NCBI RefSeq assembly: GCF_000369505.1
Contig: NZ_KB850055.1
Coordinates: 1,979,513-2,043,512 of the forward strand
Source of the DNA: Acinetobacter sp. NIPH 298
GTDB taxonomy: Bacteria > Pseudomonadota > Gammaproteobacteria > Pseudomonadales > Moraxellaceae
Direction of reading: 5' to 3'
DNA length: 64,000 nucleotides
Position numbers and translations under genes: made by a program. This document shows, piece by piece, positions 26,862 to 38,041 of this stretch; the stretch's first letter is position 1, and each line of letters opens with the position of its first letter. Under the pieces are notes generated by a model. The model did no database searches. It was not told where the DNA came from and saw nothing but the letters and a program-made list of their open reading frames with translations.

Positions 26862-27943
26862 TAAAGGCTCTGTCCGATCACAGCGATGGCAGCAACAACG
26901 ATTGACAGTGGTAAGACCACACGTACAGCGATACGCCATAAGTTATAAAATAACTCATTGCTAAAGCCCATCGCTTTACGCAAATGACTGATCTTCATAA
27001 TCCAGCCAGCAAAAACAGCATAGATTAAGCAAATCGCCAAGCCCCATAACATCAGCAGCGTATTAAAGACTTGTTCAACGTGTGGAATAGCCCACACTGC
27101 GATCGCAGCAACAATAATCACCCATTGGATGATATGAGCGAGTTGACGTTGTGCTAACTGTTCTCTTGTCAATTGAATCAACAATGCTGCCGTCATGATC
27201 GCAGCGAACACCCATGCCAATGCAGGAAGTTGAGCCTGAACAGAGAAAAAACCAAAAGCAATTACAGCAACAAGTTGAGCAAGCCAAATCGGCAATACAG
27301 CTGTAGTCGCAGCTGGCTGCTGCTTCACCATTGATAAGCTACTTTGCCAATATAAACCAAGCCCTAAACCACTTGCGACTAATGCAAGCACAGTGGCATT
27401 ACCCCACTCTTTAAATTCAATACTGGTCCAATGCCATGCAGATAGCTCAGTACCCATAACATTTGCAAGAATAAAAGCTGCAACTACACCCAAGGTTGTC
27501 AACGCAAGCAAAAACTGGCGTGGAATAAAGGATAAACCGAGTGCAATAACGGCAAAAATAGCAAAAAGGACTTGATCAGAAAGATCGAATGCAATTTGTG
27601 GACTCATCACACTGCTTGCTGTTGTTAAAACACTACCCGCAAAAAACGGGATAAAAACAACGGCTAACCAGCCAACAATACGCCATCTTGGTGACGCATC
27701 AGCATCACGTGTGAGTGTGGATAATGCTTGCAATGCTGTTGTCTGTGATCGCTTTGCTAAAGCAATTTCAAGATAAGCAATGGGCAATGCCAATAAAAAC
27801 ATTGTGCCTAACCATAACAACCAGAAATCCAATTGACGATCAATTTGGACGCCAACCGTAGGGGCTAAAGTAGTAATCATGACAAAAGATAAGCAAAACG
27901 CCATCACTGGAGCCAACCAGCGTGACAGAGTTGTGTCCTGCAT
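26861..27943 (-). CDS. Short NSS-like (sodium-dependent transporter-like) membrane protein
   Basis: 360 residues with about 10 hydrophobic segments. The region LLALPIAYLEIALAKRS resembles the end of helix 2 in neurotransmitter:sodium symporters (NSS), and the last 60 residues (ending LWRIAVRVVLPLSIVVAAIAVI) resemble the NSS C-terminal helices. The GNxWRFPY motif of helix 1, which forms the sodium site, is not visible, and the protein is 80-100 residues shorter than usual NSS members. It may be a degenerate or specialised relative. It is translationally coupled to rnfH by the TAATG overlap. Confidence 0.6.
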   Translation of the reverse strand: MQDTTLSRWLAPVMAFCLSFVMITTLAPTVGVQIDRQLDFWLLWLGTMFLLALPIAYLEIALAKRSQTTALQALSTLTRDADASPRWRIVGWLAVVFIPFFAGSVLTTASSVMSPQIAFDLSDQVLFAIFAVIALGLSFIPRQFLLALTTLGVVAAFILANVMGTELSAWHWTSIEFKEWGNATVLALVASGLGLGLYWQSSLSMVKQQPAATTAVLPIWLAQLVAVIAFGFFSVQAQLPALAWVFAAIMTAALLIQLTREQLAQRQLAHIIQWVIIVAAIAVWAIPHVEQVFNTLLMLWGLAICLIYAVFAGWIMKISHLRKAMGFSNELFYNLWRIAVRVVLPLSIVVAAIAVIGQSL

Positions 27944-28116
27944 AATGCATTCCTTGAAAAATCTTTGAACTCATTGCACTTTATGGTGCTTACAATGAAA
28001 TATTCAATCTATTTTGCCTTTCTCAAGCCTGAAAATCAAAATAAAAGATAGAGAAAGAAAAAGGCAAACCACCATCTAGATGATTTGCCGCGCATGAATT
28101 ATTATTTTACTCATTA

Positions 28117-28169
28117 GACCCCTTATTTACACTGATACTCACCTTTTTATTTTTCTATGATAAAGGGTC
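28117..28169. repeat. Imperfect 10-bp inverted repeat downstream of the hemerythrin gene
   Basis: GACCCCTTAT (28117-28126) and ATAAAGGGTC (28160-28169) pair with one mismatch around a 33-base loop. It lies just past the hemerythrin stop and could serve as a terminator or be a repeat; it is followed by a T-rich stretch on the plus strand. Confidence 0.35.
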
Positions 28170-28188
28170 TTTTCTTATTATCTTGTTA

Positions 28189-28638
28189 TTATGAGAAAAA
28201 GCGAGAAAACCAGTTTTTCCCTTTTTTCTTTTCATTTTCCTTAATGATACCTATCATATTCTCTTTGACTGCACCCACATAATCAGCATCATCATGACGA
28301 ATATGATTAATCAGCCATTTAGACAGTGCTTCATGTAACTCTTTATCGATTTCCTGTCCCAATTCAAAACGCTCTCGATAAACTTCTATCTTCTTGATAA
28401 ATAAGTCATGTACACGCTTATGTGGGACACGATACTTATAGTTCGCTTCTTCTTGTAAGCTTTCTTCGAAGGTGAAATGGGATTGGGTATAATCAATAAT
28501 ATTATCCAATACACCTTTCATTTTTACCCGATCATTGCTGTGTTTTAATTCATCTATTTCATTAATATAATCTAGAATACGACGATGTTGATCATCAATA
28601 ACCTCAATACCTGTATTATAATCAACAGACCATTTCAT
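28189..28638 (-). CDS. Bacteriohemerythrin
   Basis: 149 residues from the ATG at 28638. The complete di-iron site is visible: H18, H54 with E58 (HFTFE), H73, H77, and H112 with D117 (HIRHDD), the spacing typical of bacteriohemerythrins. Such proteins bind O2 reversibly and are used for oxygen storage, delivery or sensing. The C-terminus has a Lys-rich tail. It is a monocistronic gene in a long AT-rich neighbourhood. Confidence 0.93.
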   Translation of the reverse strand: MKWSVDYNTGIEVIDDQHRRILDYINEIDELKHSNDRVKMKGVLDNIIDYTQSHFTFEESLQEEANYKYRVPHKRVHDLFIKKIEVYRERFELGQEIDKELHEALSKWLINHIRHDDADYVGAVKENMIGIIKENEKKKGKNWFSRFFS

Positions 28639-28981
28639 CCCCAAAATCCCCCAAGATCAATATTATTTATTGAATAAAAGAATAATATCGATAAAGGAGG
28701 GAAATAAAAACAAAGCATTTTTGTCAGATTTTACATATTTTTCAAATAAATAAATTAACCTATTGTTTTATATTTATTTTAAATTTTTCACCCACTAAAA
28801 CACTCAAGTATTTTTTAACCAGTTAGAAAAATTATCTATCTAATTTTATTGAAATATATAAGATATATACATCTTTAAATTAAGAAAACACCTACATTTG
28901 AGCGATGTTACTTCATTTTTATAAATGGATAGATTTGTTTTATAAATCCATTTTTCTCGAGATGGGAATAATACAAAGCGT
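28639..28981. other. AT-rich intergenic region
   Basis: 343 bases that must hold the hemerythrin promoter. The sequence is strongly AT-rich; no open frame, terminator or clear repeat was recognised. Confidence 0.3.
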
Positions 28982-29851
28982 CTAATATTGATCGGCTTTA
29001 GTGACCCGTTTTAGTGATGGATTTTCTGCTTCACGAATAAGTCGTTCAACGCGCGTTAATGCATGTTTAATCGATTTTCCATCTTGGAATAAAATCATTT
29101 CACCCGCTTGAAAAGCCGTCCACTCCTCATTATGTGTTAAAGGCTCAGTGGTAATCACAGCGACCCGATCTTCTGCTGTTGTTACCTCACTAAAATCGAC
29201 TTCTACGTCCAAATCAATTAAATGTGCATGTTGAAATGGATATTCACGCACCAGCCAATGCAGCTTGGTGGTGGCATAGCTAAATAATGCTTGACCATTG
29301 GATAAGCAGAAATTAAATGTGCCATGTTCAGCGATTTGAGGGGCGATACGTTCTAATAGAGAAAAAAGCTCTTCAAGACTAGGCTCTGTATAGCCAAACG
29401 CTTCAACCATTTGATCTAATAAATAGCAAAACGCATATTCACTATCGGTATTGCCAACAGGTTCAAAGCGCCCATTCAATACAGGATTAAAATCGTGTAA
29501 ATCACCATTGTGCGCAAATATCCAATGTCGGCCCCACAACTCACGTAAAAATGGATGCGAGTTTTCTAAGGTAATTTTACCTTGCGTGGCTTTTCGAATA
29601 TGTGCGATGATATTACGTGATTTGATTGGATAGTTACGCACCAAATCCGCAATTGGCGATTCAACAGCGGATTGATTATCCACAAATAAACGGCAGGCTT
29701 TGTCTTCAAAAAAAGCAATACCAAAGCCATCGCAATGATCAGACGTCACACCTGCTCGTTGGGAAAAACCACGAAAGGAAAAAGTAATATCTGTCGGTGT
29801 TGCGCAGTTCATTCCTAATAGTTGGCACATATCTTTTTTACTTTTTGACAT
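28982..29851 (-). CDS. Class II glutamine amidotransferase, YafJ type
   Basis: YafJ-like protein with MCQLLGMNCATPTDI at the N-terminus. The Cys of MCQ is the Ntn nucleophile, and the motifs GFGIAFFE, HIRKATQG, HPFLRELWGR, FAHNGD and GNTDSEYAFC follow in the GATase order. The enzyme should release ammonia from glutamine for an unknown acceptor. Two starts are possible: ATG 29830, which puts Cys at position 2 as in E. coli YafJ (282 residues), or ATG 29851 (289 residues), which has the better ribosome binding site (TAGG) and would need removal of eight residues. I consider 29830 more likely on family grounds. Confidence 0.88.
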   Translation of the reverse strand: MSKSKKDMCQLLGMNCATPTDITFSFRGFSQRAGVTSDHCDGFGIAFFEDKACRLFVDNQSAVESPIADLVRNYPIKSRNIIAHIRKATQGKITLENSHPFLRELWGRHWIFAHNGDLHDFNPVLNGRFEPVGNTDSEYAFCYLLDQMVEAFGYTEPSLEELFSLLERIAPQIAEHGTFNFCLSNGQALFSYATTKLHWLVREYPFQHAHLIDLDVEVDFSEVTTAEDRVAVITTEPLTHNEEWTAFQAGEMILFQDGKSIKHALTRVERLIREAENPSLKRVTKADQY

Positions 29852-29930
29852 CTTTACCTATTGTGCATGAGCCCTAGATGCCTTGTAAATCTCAATATGT
29901 GCACAGAATGAGATTAAATATGACAAAGCC

Positions 29931-30707
29931 CTAACGTTGCACCATTTTATTCATCACAAATGAGGTTGCAATTTTATTCACTTCTAAGAATACGAAATAG
30001 TCTAAGCATTTAAAATCCTCATCATAGAATGCCTGTTTGGATAACTTCGACTGCATTCCTAAATACGTTTGAAATAACTTGGGCATGCGTTCGTCTTGTG
30101 GAAAGCTATAGTCAGGACGTTCAGGCTCAAAAGCACGTTTTGAACGAATATCAATGCTCTGATGTGCAGCGAGTTGTTGAATTTGACGGTGTGTGTAATA
30201 AGCACGGGCTGAATTATCTTCAAGATGAATACTGACACAGCCCATCAAATACTTAGCACGCATTGACCAGAGTATTTTTGGAGCCAAGTTCAGCCATAAC
30301 ATGGATAAAGCCTTACCTGAACGAAATTGTGGGTGAACACAGGTTCGTCCAATTTCCAATACATTTGGTAAATGAGAAAAATGTGGAACCACATCAAACT
30401 CTTGTGCACTATAGCTTTGTCCGATTTCATGTCCTTGGAACAATTTAAGCCGTGTATAAGCAACAATCTCCCCTGTCCATTTCTCACGTAACACCGCATG
30501 CTCACAACCAAAATCATAAATATCTTGATCGAGACCATCTTCAAAAGTCATCCCAAATTGATGGCTAAATTGCGTTGCTCTAAAACGATGTACTTGTTGT
30601 AATTCTTTTAAATTATCTACCCATTCAAAACGAAACTGGGTTTGCGAAGGTTTTTGACGTAAAGGTAAAGTCAAATTTTGGCGATATTGGTTTAATTTTT
30701 CTAGCAT
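29931..30707 (-). CDS. OlsB-like N-acyltransferase (GNAT, ornithine-lipid type)
   Basis: 258 residues. It matches the OlsB/hemolysin-like GNAT group (Acetyltransf_5): LQQVHRFRATQF, VAYTRL, VLEIGRTCVHPQFRSGKALSMLW, AKYLMGCVSIHLED, and MPKLFQTYLGMQSK followed by YDEDFKCLDYFVFLE. OlsB makes N-acyl-ornithine (lyso-ornithine lipid) from acyl-ACP. No olsA gene is adjacent; an acyltransferase gene lies 6 kb away at 37105. The ATG follows GGAGC. Substrate specificity is inferred from family resemblance only. Confidence 0.75.
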   Translation of the reverse strand: MLEKLNQYRQNLTLPLRQKPSQTQFRFEWVDNLKELQQVHRFRATQFSHQFGMTFEDGLDQDIYDFGCEHAVLREKWTGEIVAYTRLKLFQGHEIGQSYSAQEFDVVPHFSHLPNVLEIGRTCVHPQFRSGKALSMLWLNLAPKILWSMRAKYLMGCVSIHLEDNSARAYYTHRQIQQLAAHQSIDIRSKRAFEPERPDYSFPQDERMPKLFQTYLGMQSKLSKQAFYDEDFKCLDYFVFLEVNKIATSFVMNKMVQR

Positions 30708-30790
30708 AATGAAAGCTCCTTATGACTAGACTTACCTTAAATCGCTTAAATGACATTGCCATGACTAAAACATGAAGAGCTGATGACAAA

Positions 30791-30815
30791 AAAGAGACCT
30801 ATATGAGGTCTCTTT
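30791..30815 (-). terminator. Terminator of argB
   Basis: AAAGAGACCT (30791-30800), loop ATATG, AGGTCTCTTT (30806-30815); on the minus strand it ends in a T-run just after the argB stop codon. Confidence 0.88.
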
Positions 30816-30832
30816 CATCTTGGTATGAATAT

Positions 30833-33170
<2,338 letters not shown>

Positions 33171-33306
33171 AGTAAGCCCCTATTTTTTATAATCAAAAGA
33201 CTATTCAAAAAATATTACTATTAAGAAATTAACGCACCCTTGTTGATAAAAATTAAAATAAATCGTCAGCTGCTTTTTAATATATATTTAAGCAACAATC
33301 AATACG

Positions 33307-33338
33307 AAAAATGCAACGTTCCACGCGAGAACATTGCA
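33307..33338 (-). terminator. Terminator of dut
   Basis: On the minus strand TGCAATGTTC, loop TCGCGTG, GAACGTTGCA forms a 10-bp stem with one U-G pair, then TTTTT. It lies about 22 bases past the dut stop codon and separates dut from algC. Confidence 0.8.
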
Positions 33339-33360
33339 CTCCAAAAGATTAATTGAAACG

Positions 33361-33813
33361 TTATTGTTGGCCTGTATGCCCAAAACCACCTGCACCACGC
33401 TCAGTCGCAACAAATTCATTCACTTGTTCAAATTGTGCTTGTACAACAGGTACGAGCACATATTGTGCTAAACGCTCACCAGGTTCTAAACGGAAGGTGT
33501 TTTGTCCACGATTCCAAACAGACACCATCAACTCACCTTGATAGTCTGAATCAATCAAACCAACCAAGTTACCCAACACGATACCGTGCTTATGACCTAG
33601 ACCAGAACGTGGTAAAATCAAACCCGCAAAATTTGGATCTTCAATGTAAATCGCCAAGCCAGTTTTGACTAAAACCGTTTCACCTGCAGCAATCTCAATC
33701 GCTTCATCCAAGCAAGCACGTAAATCTAAACCTGCTGAACCTGTCGTCGCATAAGAAGGCAATGCCCACTCTTGACCTAAACGTGCATCTAATACTTTAA
33801 CTTGGACTTTCAT
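33361..33813 (-). CDS. dut: Deoxyuridine 5'-triphosphate nucleotidohydrolase (dUTPase)
   Basis: 150 residues, trimeric dUTPase with all five motifs: [40 protein letters not shown] and the C-terminal arm [10 protein letters not shown]. It hydrolyses dUTP to dUMP, keeping uracil out of DNA and feeding dTMP synthesis. It follows rep after 23 bases. Confidence 0.96.
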   Translation of the reverse strand: MKVQVKVLDARLGQEWALPSYATTGSAGLDLRACLDEAIEIAAGETVLVKTGLAIYIEDPNFAGLILPRSGLGHKHGIVLGNLVGLIDSDYQGELMVSVWNRGQNTFRLEPGERLAQYVLVPVVQAQFEQVNEFVATERGAGGFGHTGQQ

Positions 33814-33836
33814 TTCGACTTCCTACTTACACTTTC

Positions 33837-35876
33837 TTAACGTTTCAATAAAGCTTTTAAATTTGCGAGATAATGCTGCGCCTGCTCTTTCGGATCAACA
33901 TTTGGCGCAAGTTTCTTCTTACGACCATGCCATTCCAGCTCATCTTGCGGTAGCTCATCCAAGAAGCGACTTGGTGTCATCTGACGCATTTGCCCACCGT
34001 TTTTACGCTGCTCTGCCAGTGTCAACGTTAAACCTTGACGTGCACGGGTAATCCCCACATACATCAAACGGCGTTCCTCTTCGATGGTTTCCGCTGCAAT
34101 CGAGTTTTTATGTGGCAGTAACTCTTCTTCCAAACCAATCATATAGACATAAGGAAACTCTAGACCTTTGGCTGCATGCAGCGTCAATAGGTTCACCTTG
34201 TCAGTGTCTTCTTCCTCTTGTTGCTGTTCGAGCATATCCAATAAGACCAGTTTACGAATTACGCTTTCGATATTTTTCTCATCAACATCGTCGGCACGAT
34301 TGATCAAGTTTTGGATACTGGTATATAGCGTCTCAATATTGTCTATCTTGGTTTTTTCTTGTGCTGGTGTCGCCGCTTGTTCACGCACATAATCAATATA
34401 GCCAGCTTCATTGATCATCTGACGGACTTTAGGTACAGGTTCATCATCATCTAAAAGTTCACGAGTGAATGTAGCAATAAAATCCGCGAACTCATGTAAT
34501 TGTGTCGTCGCTTTCTTTGGCAACACCATCGACAGACGTTGGTCTGATGATGCTGTTAGCAATGACAGAGTATTTTCTTGTGCAAATAGACCGAGCTTTT
34601 CTAAAGTGACCGGACCAATGGCACGTTTTGGGGTATTAATAATTCGTAAGAAAGCACTGTCATCTTCAGGATTGATGATTAAGCGTAAATAGCTCATCAC
34701 ATCTTTAATTTCGGCACGCGCAAAGAATGATTGCCCACCTGATAATTTATAAGGAATCTGTAGTTGACGCAGTTGGGTTTCTAAAACACGCGCTTGGAAA
34801 TTACCACGATAGAGCACTGCATAATCTTTCCAACTTTTACCATTCATGAGCTTATGTGTGATTAAATCTTTAACCACACGCTCTGCTTCATCATCATCAT
34901 TCAAACAAGTGATGATACGAATGGTTTCACCATGGCCTTTATCACTCCACAACTTCTTGTCAAAAATGTGCGGATTATTTTCAATCACGGCATTGGCAGC
35001 TTTTAAGATACGGCTAGTCGAGCGATAGTTTTGCTCAAGCTTAATCACTTTTAGATTATGAAAATCCTCTTTGAGTAAAGCCATGTTTTCAGGCTTTGCT
35101 CCGCGCCATGCATAGATGGATTGGTCATCATCTCCTACCGCAGTGAACTGTCCCATCACCCCGACTAAGAGCTTAACTAAGGTATATTGGGCGGTGTTGG
35201 TATCTTGATATTCATCCACCAACAAATAACGGACTCTGTTTTGCCATTTATCACGCACTTCCGCATTTTCCTGAAGTAAACGCGTTGGCATCACAATCAA
35301 ATCATCAAAATCAACCGCATTATAAGCACGTAAGTTACGTTCATAAAGTTGATAGAGATGCGCAAGCTGAACATCATCGACCGTTTCACAGGTTGAATGT
35401 GCATGTTCAGGCAAAACCAGATCGTTTTTCCAATCTGAAATTTTTCGCATTGCTTTCGCAATCAAATCTTTGCTTTCAGCACCTGATAAATTGTCACGCT
35501 GCATCAAATCCATCAAAATTCGTTTACAGTCATCTGCATCTAAGATTGAGAAATTGGCTTTCAGCGGCAAGTTTTTTAATTCTAAACGTAATAAATTTAA
35601 GCCGAAGGTATGGAAGGTCGAAACAGAAAGCCCTTTTGCCTCTTCACGAGAAAGGAGCTTACTGACACGCTCTTTCATTTCACGTGCTGCTTTATTGGTA
35701 AAAGTCATTGCAGTGATGCGATGAGCAGGAATACCACACTGCTGCACCAAAAAAGCAACTTTTCTCGTAATTACTGAAGTTTTACCTGAACCTGCACCTG
35801 CAAGCACCAACAAAGGCCCTTGAACATATTTCATGGCTTCAAGTTGCTTGTCATTCAATTGACTGGCAGATGACAT
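33837..35876 (-). CDS. rep: ATP-dependent DNA helicase Rep (UvrD/Rep superfamily 1)
   Basis: 679 residues from the ATG at 35876, behind GAGAGG; the open frame extends to 36029 but the extra 51 residues are unlike helicases. Motifs are Q motif LNDKQLEAM, Walker A AGAGSGKT, TFTNKAAREMKER, LLVDEYQDTN, GDDDQSIYAWRGA, LEQNYRS, and the C-terminal LHAAKGLEFPYVY and YVGITRARQGL. The whole sequence tracks E. coli Rep (including the ending HYLANLKALLKR). Rep is a 3'-5' accessory replication helicase that clears protein blocks. Probably cotranscribed with dut. Confidence 0.94.
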   Translation of the reverse strand: MSSASQLNDKQLEAMKYVQGPLLVLAGAGSGKTSVITRKVAFLVQQCGIPAHRITAMTFTNKAAREMKERVSKLLSREEAKGLSVSTFHTFGLNLLRLELKNLPLKANFSILDADDCKRILMDLMQRDNLSGAESKDLIAKAMRKISDWKNDLVLPEHAHSTCETVDDVQLAHLYQLYERNLRAYNAVDFDDLIVMPTRLLQENAEVRDKWQNRVRYLLVDEYQDTNTAQYTLVKLLVGVMGQFTAVGDDDQSIYAWRGAKPENMALLKEDFHNLKVIKLEQNYRSTSRILKAANAVIENNPHIFDKKLWSDKGHGETIRIITCLNDDDEAERVVKDLITHKLMNGKSWKDYAVLYRGNFQARVLETQLRQLQIPYKLSGGQSFFARAEIKDVMSYLRLIINPEDDSAFLRIINTPKRAIGPVTLEKLGLFAQENTLSLLTASSDQRLSMVLPKKATTQLHEFADFIATFTRELLDDDEPVPKVRQMINEAGYIDYVREQAATPAQEKTKIDNIETLYTSIQNLINRADDVDEKNIESVIRKLVLLDMLEQQQEEEDTDKVNLLTLHAAKGLEFPYVYMIGLEEELLPHKNSIAAETIEEERRLMYVGITRARQGLTLTLAEQRKNGGQMRQMTPSRFLDELPQDELEWHGRKKKLAPNVDPKEQAQHYLANLKALLKR

Positions 35877-36017
35877 CGTTGTAATACCTCTCACGTTTCC
35901 GAGCATGATTATAGACATCTCTGTTTTAGAATCCCAATAATAAATCTTGGGATATGTATAAATTATGATGTCTTCTGCAAATAACACGCCACAGCTTGTC
36001 GCAAGAAATTTAAGCAA

Positions 36018-36046
36018 TAAAAAAACCACCCGAAGGTGGTTCTTTA
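36018..36046 (-). terminator. Terminator of the OmpA-like lipoprotein gene
   Basis: AACCACC (36024-36030), loop CGAA, GGTGGTT (36035-36041), followed on the minus strand by a T-run. It lies about 20 bases after the stop codon at 36061. Confidence 0.85.
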
Positions 36047-36060
36047 AAAATCAGTAAAAA

Positions 36061-36714
36061 TTACTGTTTTGCATAAATGCTGATTTCTACACGACGGTTT
36101 TGTTCACGGCCAGCAGCAGTACTGTTGTCTGCGATTGGATTTGATGAACCATAACCTTGTGCATCAATACGACCACCTGAAATACCTTTACCAGCTAAAT
36201 AGTTTTTAACTGATTGAGCACGTGCTTGAGATAATGGAATATTGATTGAATCATTACCTGTGTTGTCAGTATAACCAGTTACTAAGATCGCACTTTGGTT
36301 ATCTTCAGCCAATACTTGCGCAACTTTGTTTAAAGTCGTATAGAAGTTTGGCTTGATATTTGATTTATTGGTATCAAAAGTAATGCTACCAGGCATAATC
36401 AATTGAACAGAACCATCTGGATTACGGCCAACATCTACACCAGTACCCTGCATTTGTTGACGAAGTTTTTTCTCTTTGTTGTCAAGATATAAACCACCAG
36501 CACCACCTAAAACTGCACCAATCGCCGCAGCACGGTTATTTTGCTTACTTGTATTTGCATTACCTTTAGAAACGCCATATCCCGCAGCAGCACCAATCAA
36601 TGCGCCTAGAGCAGACTTATCATATTCTACGCCGCCAATATTATTACCAGTAGTTTGGCAACCAGAAAGTACCAATCCAGCCCCTACGAGTGTTGAAATC
36701 ATTAATGCACGCAT
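36061..36714 (-). CDS. OmpA-family lipoprotein (YiaD-like)
   Basis: 217 residues from the ATG at 36714, behind AGGAG. The signal peptide ends in LVLSGC (lipidated C19). A glycine-zipper segment rich in Gly and Ala (about residues 35-80, with ALGALIGAAAGYGV and GAVLGGAGGLY) precedes a C-terminal OmpA peptidoglycan-binding domain with VTGYTDNTGNDSINIPLSQARAQSV and GYGSSNPIADNSTAAGREQNRRVEI. It should anchor the outer membrane to peptidoglycan. Confidence 0.92.
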   Translation of the reverse strand: MRALMISTLVGAGLVLSGCQTTGNNIGGVEYDKSALGALIGAAAGYGVSKGNANTSKQNNRAAAIGAVLGGAGGLYLDNKEKKLRQQMQGTGVDVGRNPDGSVQLIMPGSITFDTNKSNIKPNFYTTLNKVAQVLAEDNQSAILVTGYTDNTGNDSINIPLSQARAQSVKNYLAGKGISGGRIDAQGYGSSNPIADNSTAAGREQNRRVEISIYAKQ

Positions 36715-37104
36715 TGCGTAGCTCCTGTCTATGTATTTTGTTGTCTTGGTGAATAATGGATGAGAAAACGATGCCATACCATTGATATTTTGTTAATAAT
36801 AAACAGTTTATTTATATTTTTGTAATACTTTGATGCACTTTACTTGAATAAAGCAACACATTTCCTTCATCGTTATACGTTGACTGTTCTTTTCAAAAAT
36901 AATATCACCATTTTCATTGTTAAGTTTACTACAAATTGGTATTTCACACCTCAGTAGAAGCTTTAATATTTTGTAGAAATGCGCTCTAACCCATCTAAAT
37001 ATATAAAAATTGTCAAGATCCTCAAATATACGGTTGTATTTCAATTTCTGTTGTTTATAGTTGGATCATCTATTTTTTAAACATTTGCACTCAAGGTTTG
37101 ATTT
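36715..37104. other. AT-rich intergenic region between divergent genes
   Basis: 390 bases with the promoters of the OmpA-like and acyltransferase genes. A 78-codon frame on the minus strand (36808-37044) starts only with TTG and has no family resemblance, so it is not called. Nothing else was recognised. Confidence 0.3.
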
Positions 37105-38037
37105 ATGTCTACCTCAAATAAAAAAGCATCTTTATTGCAAAAAATTAGTAAAGGATTGACCGTTGGTTCTGTCATTACAGGAAGCACCTTCTTGCATGGC
37201 CCTCCTGTGCTGGCTTTAGGTTTGACAAAATTATTCAAAAAATCTGCGAAAGTCGATGAAACGAATATCCAACTCGCAAATAGCTGGATTGGGATAAATA
37301 ACCAACTCATTGAGCATGTACTGCCCAACCTACAATGGGATATCAGCATCGATGAAAAACTCGATCTAAGCTTACAAGGTCGATATTTGATGATTTGTAA
37401 TCATCAAAGCTGGGTCGACACCACGGTTAATCAATATTTTGGTTTAACCCGTATGCCGCTTACCCGCTTTTTTACCAAGTGGGAGCTGATTTTTATTCCT
37501 TTTGTTGGCCAAGCCTTTAAGATTTTGGGCTTCCCAATGATGAAACGTCATACGAAAGAGCAGATTGCTAAAAATCCTGAGCTGAAATCACGCGATATGC
37601 TCGAAGCACGCAAAGCCTGTGAACAATTGCTGAGTCAACCTTTTACTTTACTCAACTATTTAGAAGGCACACGTTTTACCCCAGAAAAACATGCCAAACA
37701 GCAGTCACCATATAAAAACTTGCTTAAGCCTAAAGCAGGTGGTTTAGCATTGGCGTTAAATATTCTGGGTGATAAAGTTGATGCCTTTGTTGATATGACC
37801 ATTGTTTATCCAGATGGTCCGCCTGAATATAGCGATTTTTGGTTGGGTGATGTTTCCCGCATAGCGGTCGATTTACGTAAAATTGAGATTCCTGATTGGG
37901 TGCTTGGGGGCAACTACGAGGATGATCTAGAGTTTCGTGAACGCTTCCAAAAATGGGTCGATCAAATCTGGACTGAAAAAGATCAGCTTATTCAGCAAAT
38001 GAAAGAAAAATATACAACCACATCGGACATTAAGTAA
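37105..38037 (+). CDS. PlsC-type acyltransferase (YihG-like)
   Basis: 310 residues. The acyltransferase motifs are NHQSWVD (H100, D105) and YLEGTRF about 85 residues later; the N-terminal hydrophobic stretch GSVITGSTFLHGPPVLALGL would anchor it in the inner membrane. The best family match is YihG-type 1-acylglycerol-3-phosphate acyltransferase, a secondary acyltransferase that adjusts phospholipid acyl chains. It is followed after 4 bases by the next gene, so both are one operon. Confidence 0.85.
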   Translation: MSTSNKKASLLQKISKGLTVGSVITGSTFLHGPPVLALGLTKLFKKSAKVDETNIQLANSWIGINNQLIEHVLPNLQWDISIDEKLDLSLQGRYLMICNHQSWVDTTVNQYFGLTRMPLTRFFTKWELIFIPFVGQAFKILGFPMMKRHTKEQIAKNPELKSRDMLEARKACEQLLSQPFTLLNYLEGTRFTPEKHAKQQSPYKNLLKPKAGGLALALNILGDKVDAFVDMTIVYPDGPPEYSDFWLGDVSRIAVDLRKIEIPDWVLGGNYEDDLEFRERFQKWVDQIWTEKDQLIQQMKEKYTTTSDIK

Positions 38038-38041
38038 ATTT

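Noticed and set aside
26862..26939. Longer rnfH start at 26939
   Set aside because: The extra 26 residues lie inside the upstream membrane-protein gene, are Cys-rich, and the ATG at 26861 is coupled to that gene's stop.
35877..36029. Extended rep N-terminus
   Set aside because: The 51 additional residues are unlike Rep helicases; the ATG at 35876 has a GAGAGG site and gives the expected length.
36808..37044. 78-codon minus-strand frame between the OmpA-like and acyltransferase genes
   Set aside because: It starts with TTG, has no ribosome binding site, is AT-biased like spacer DNA and shows no recognisable domain.
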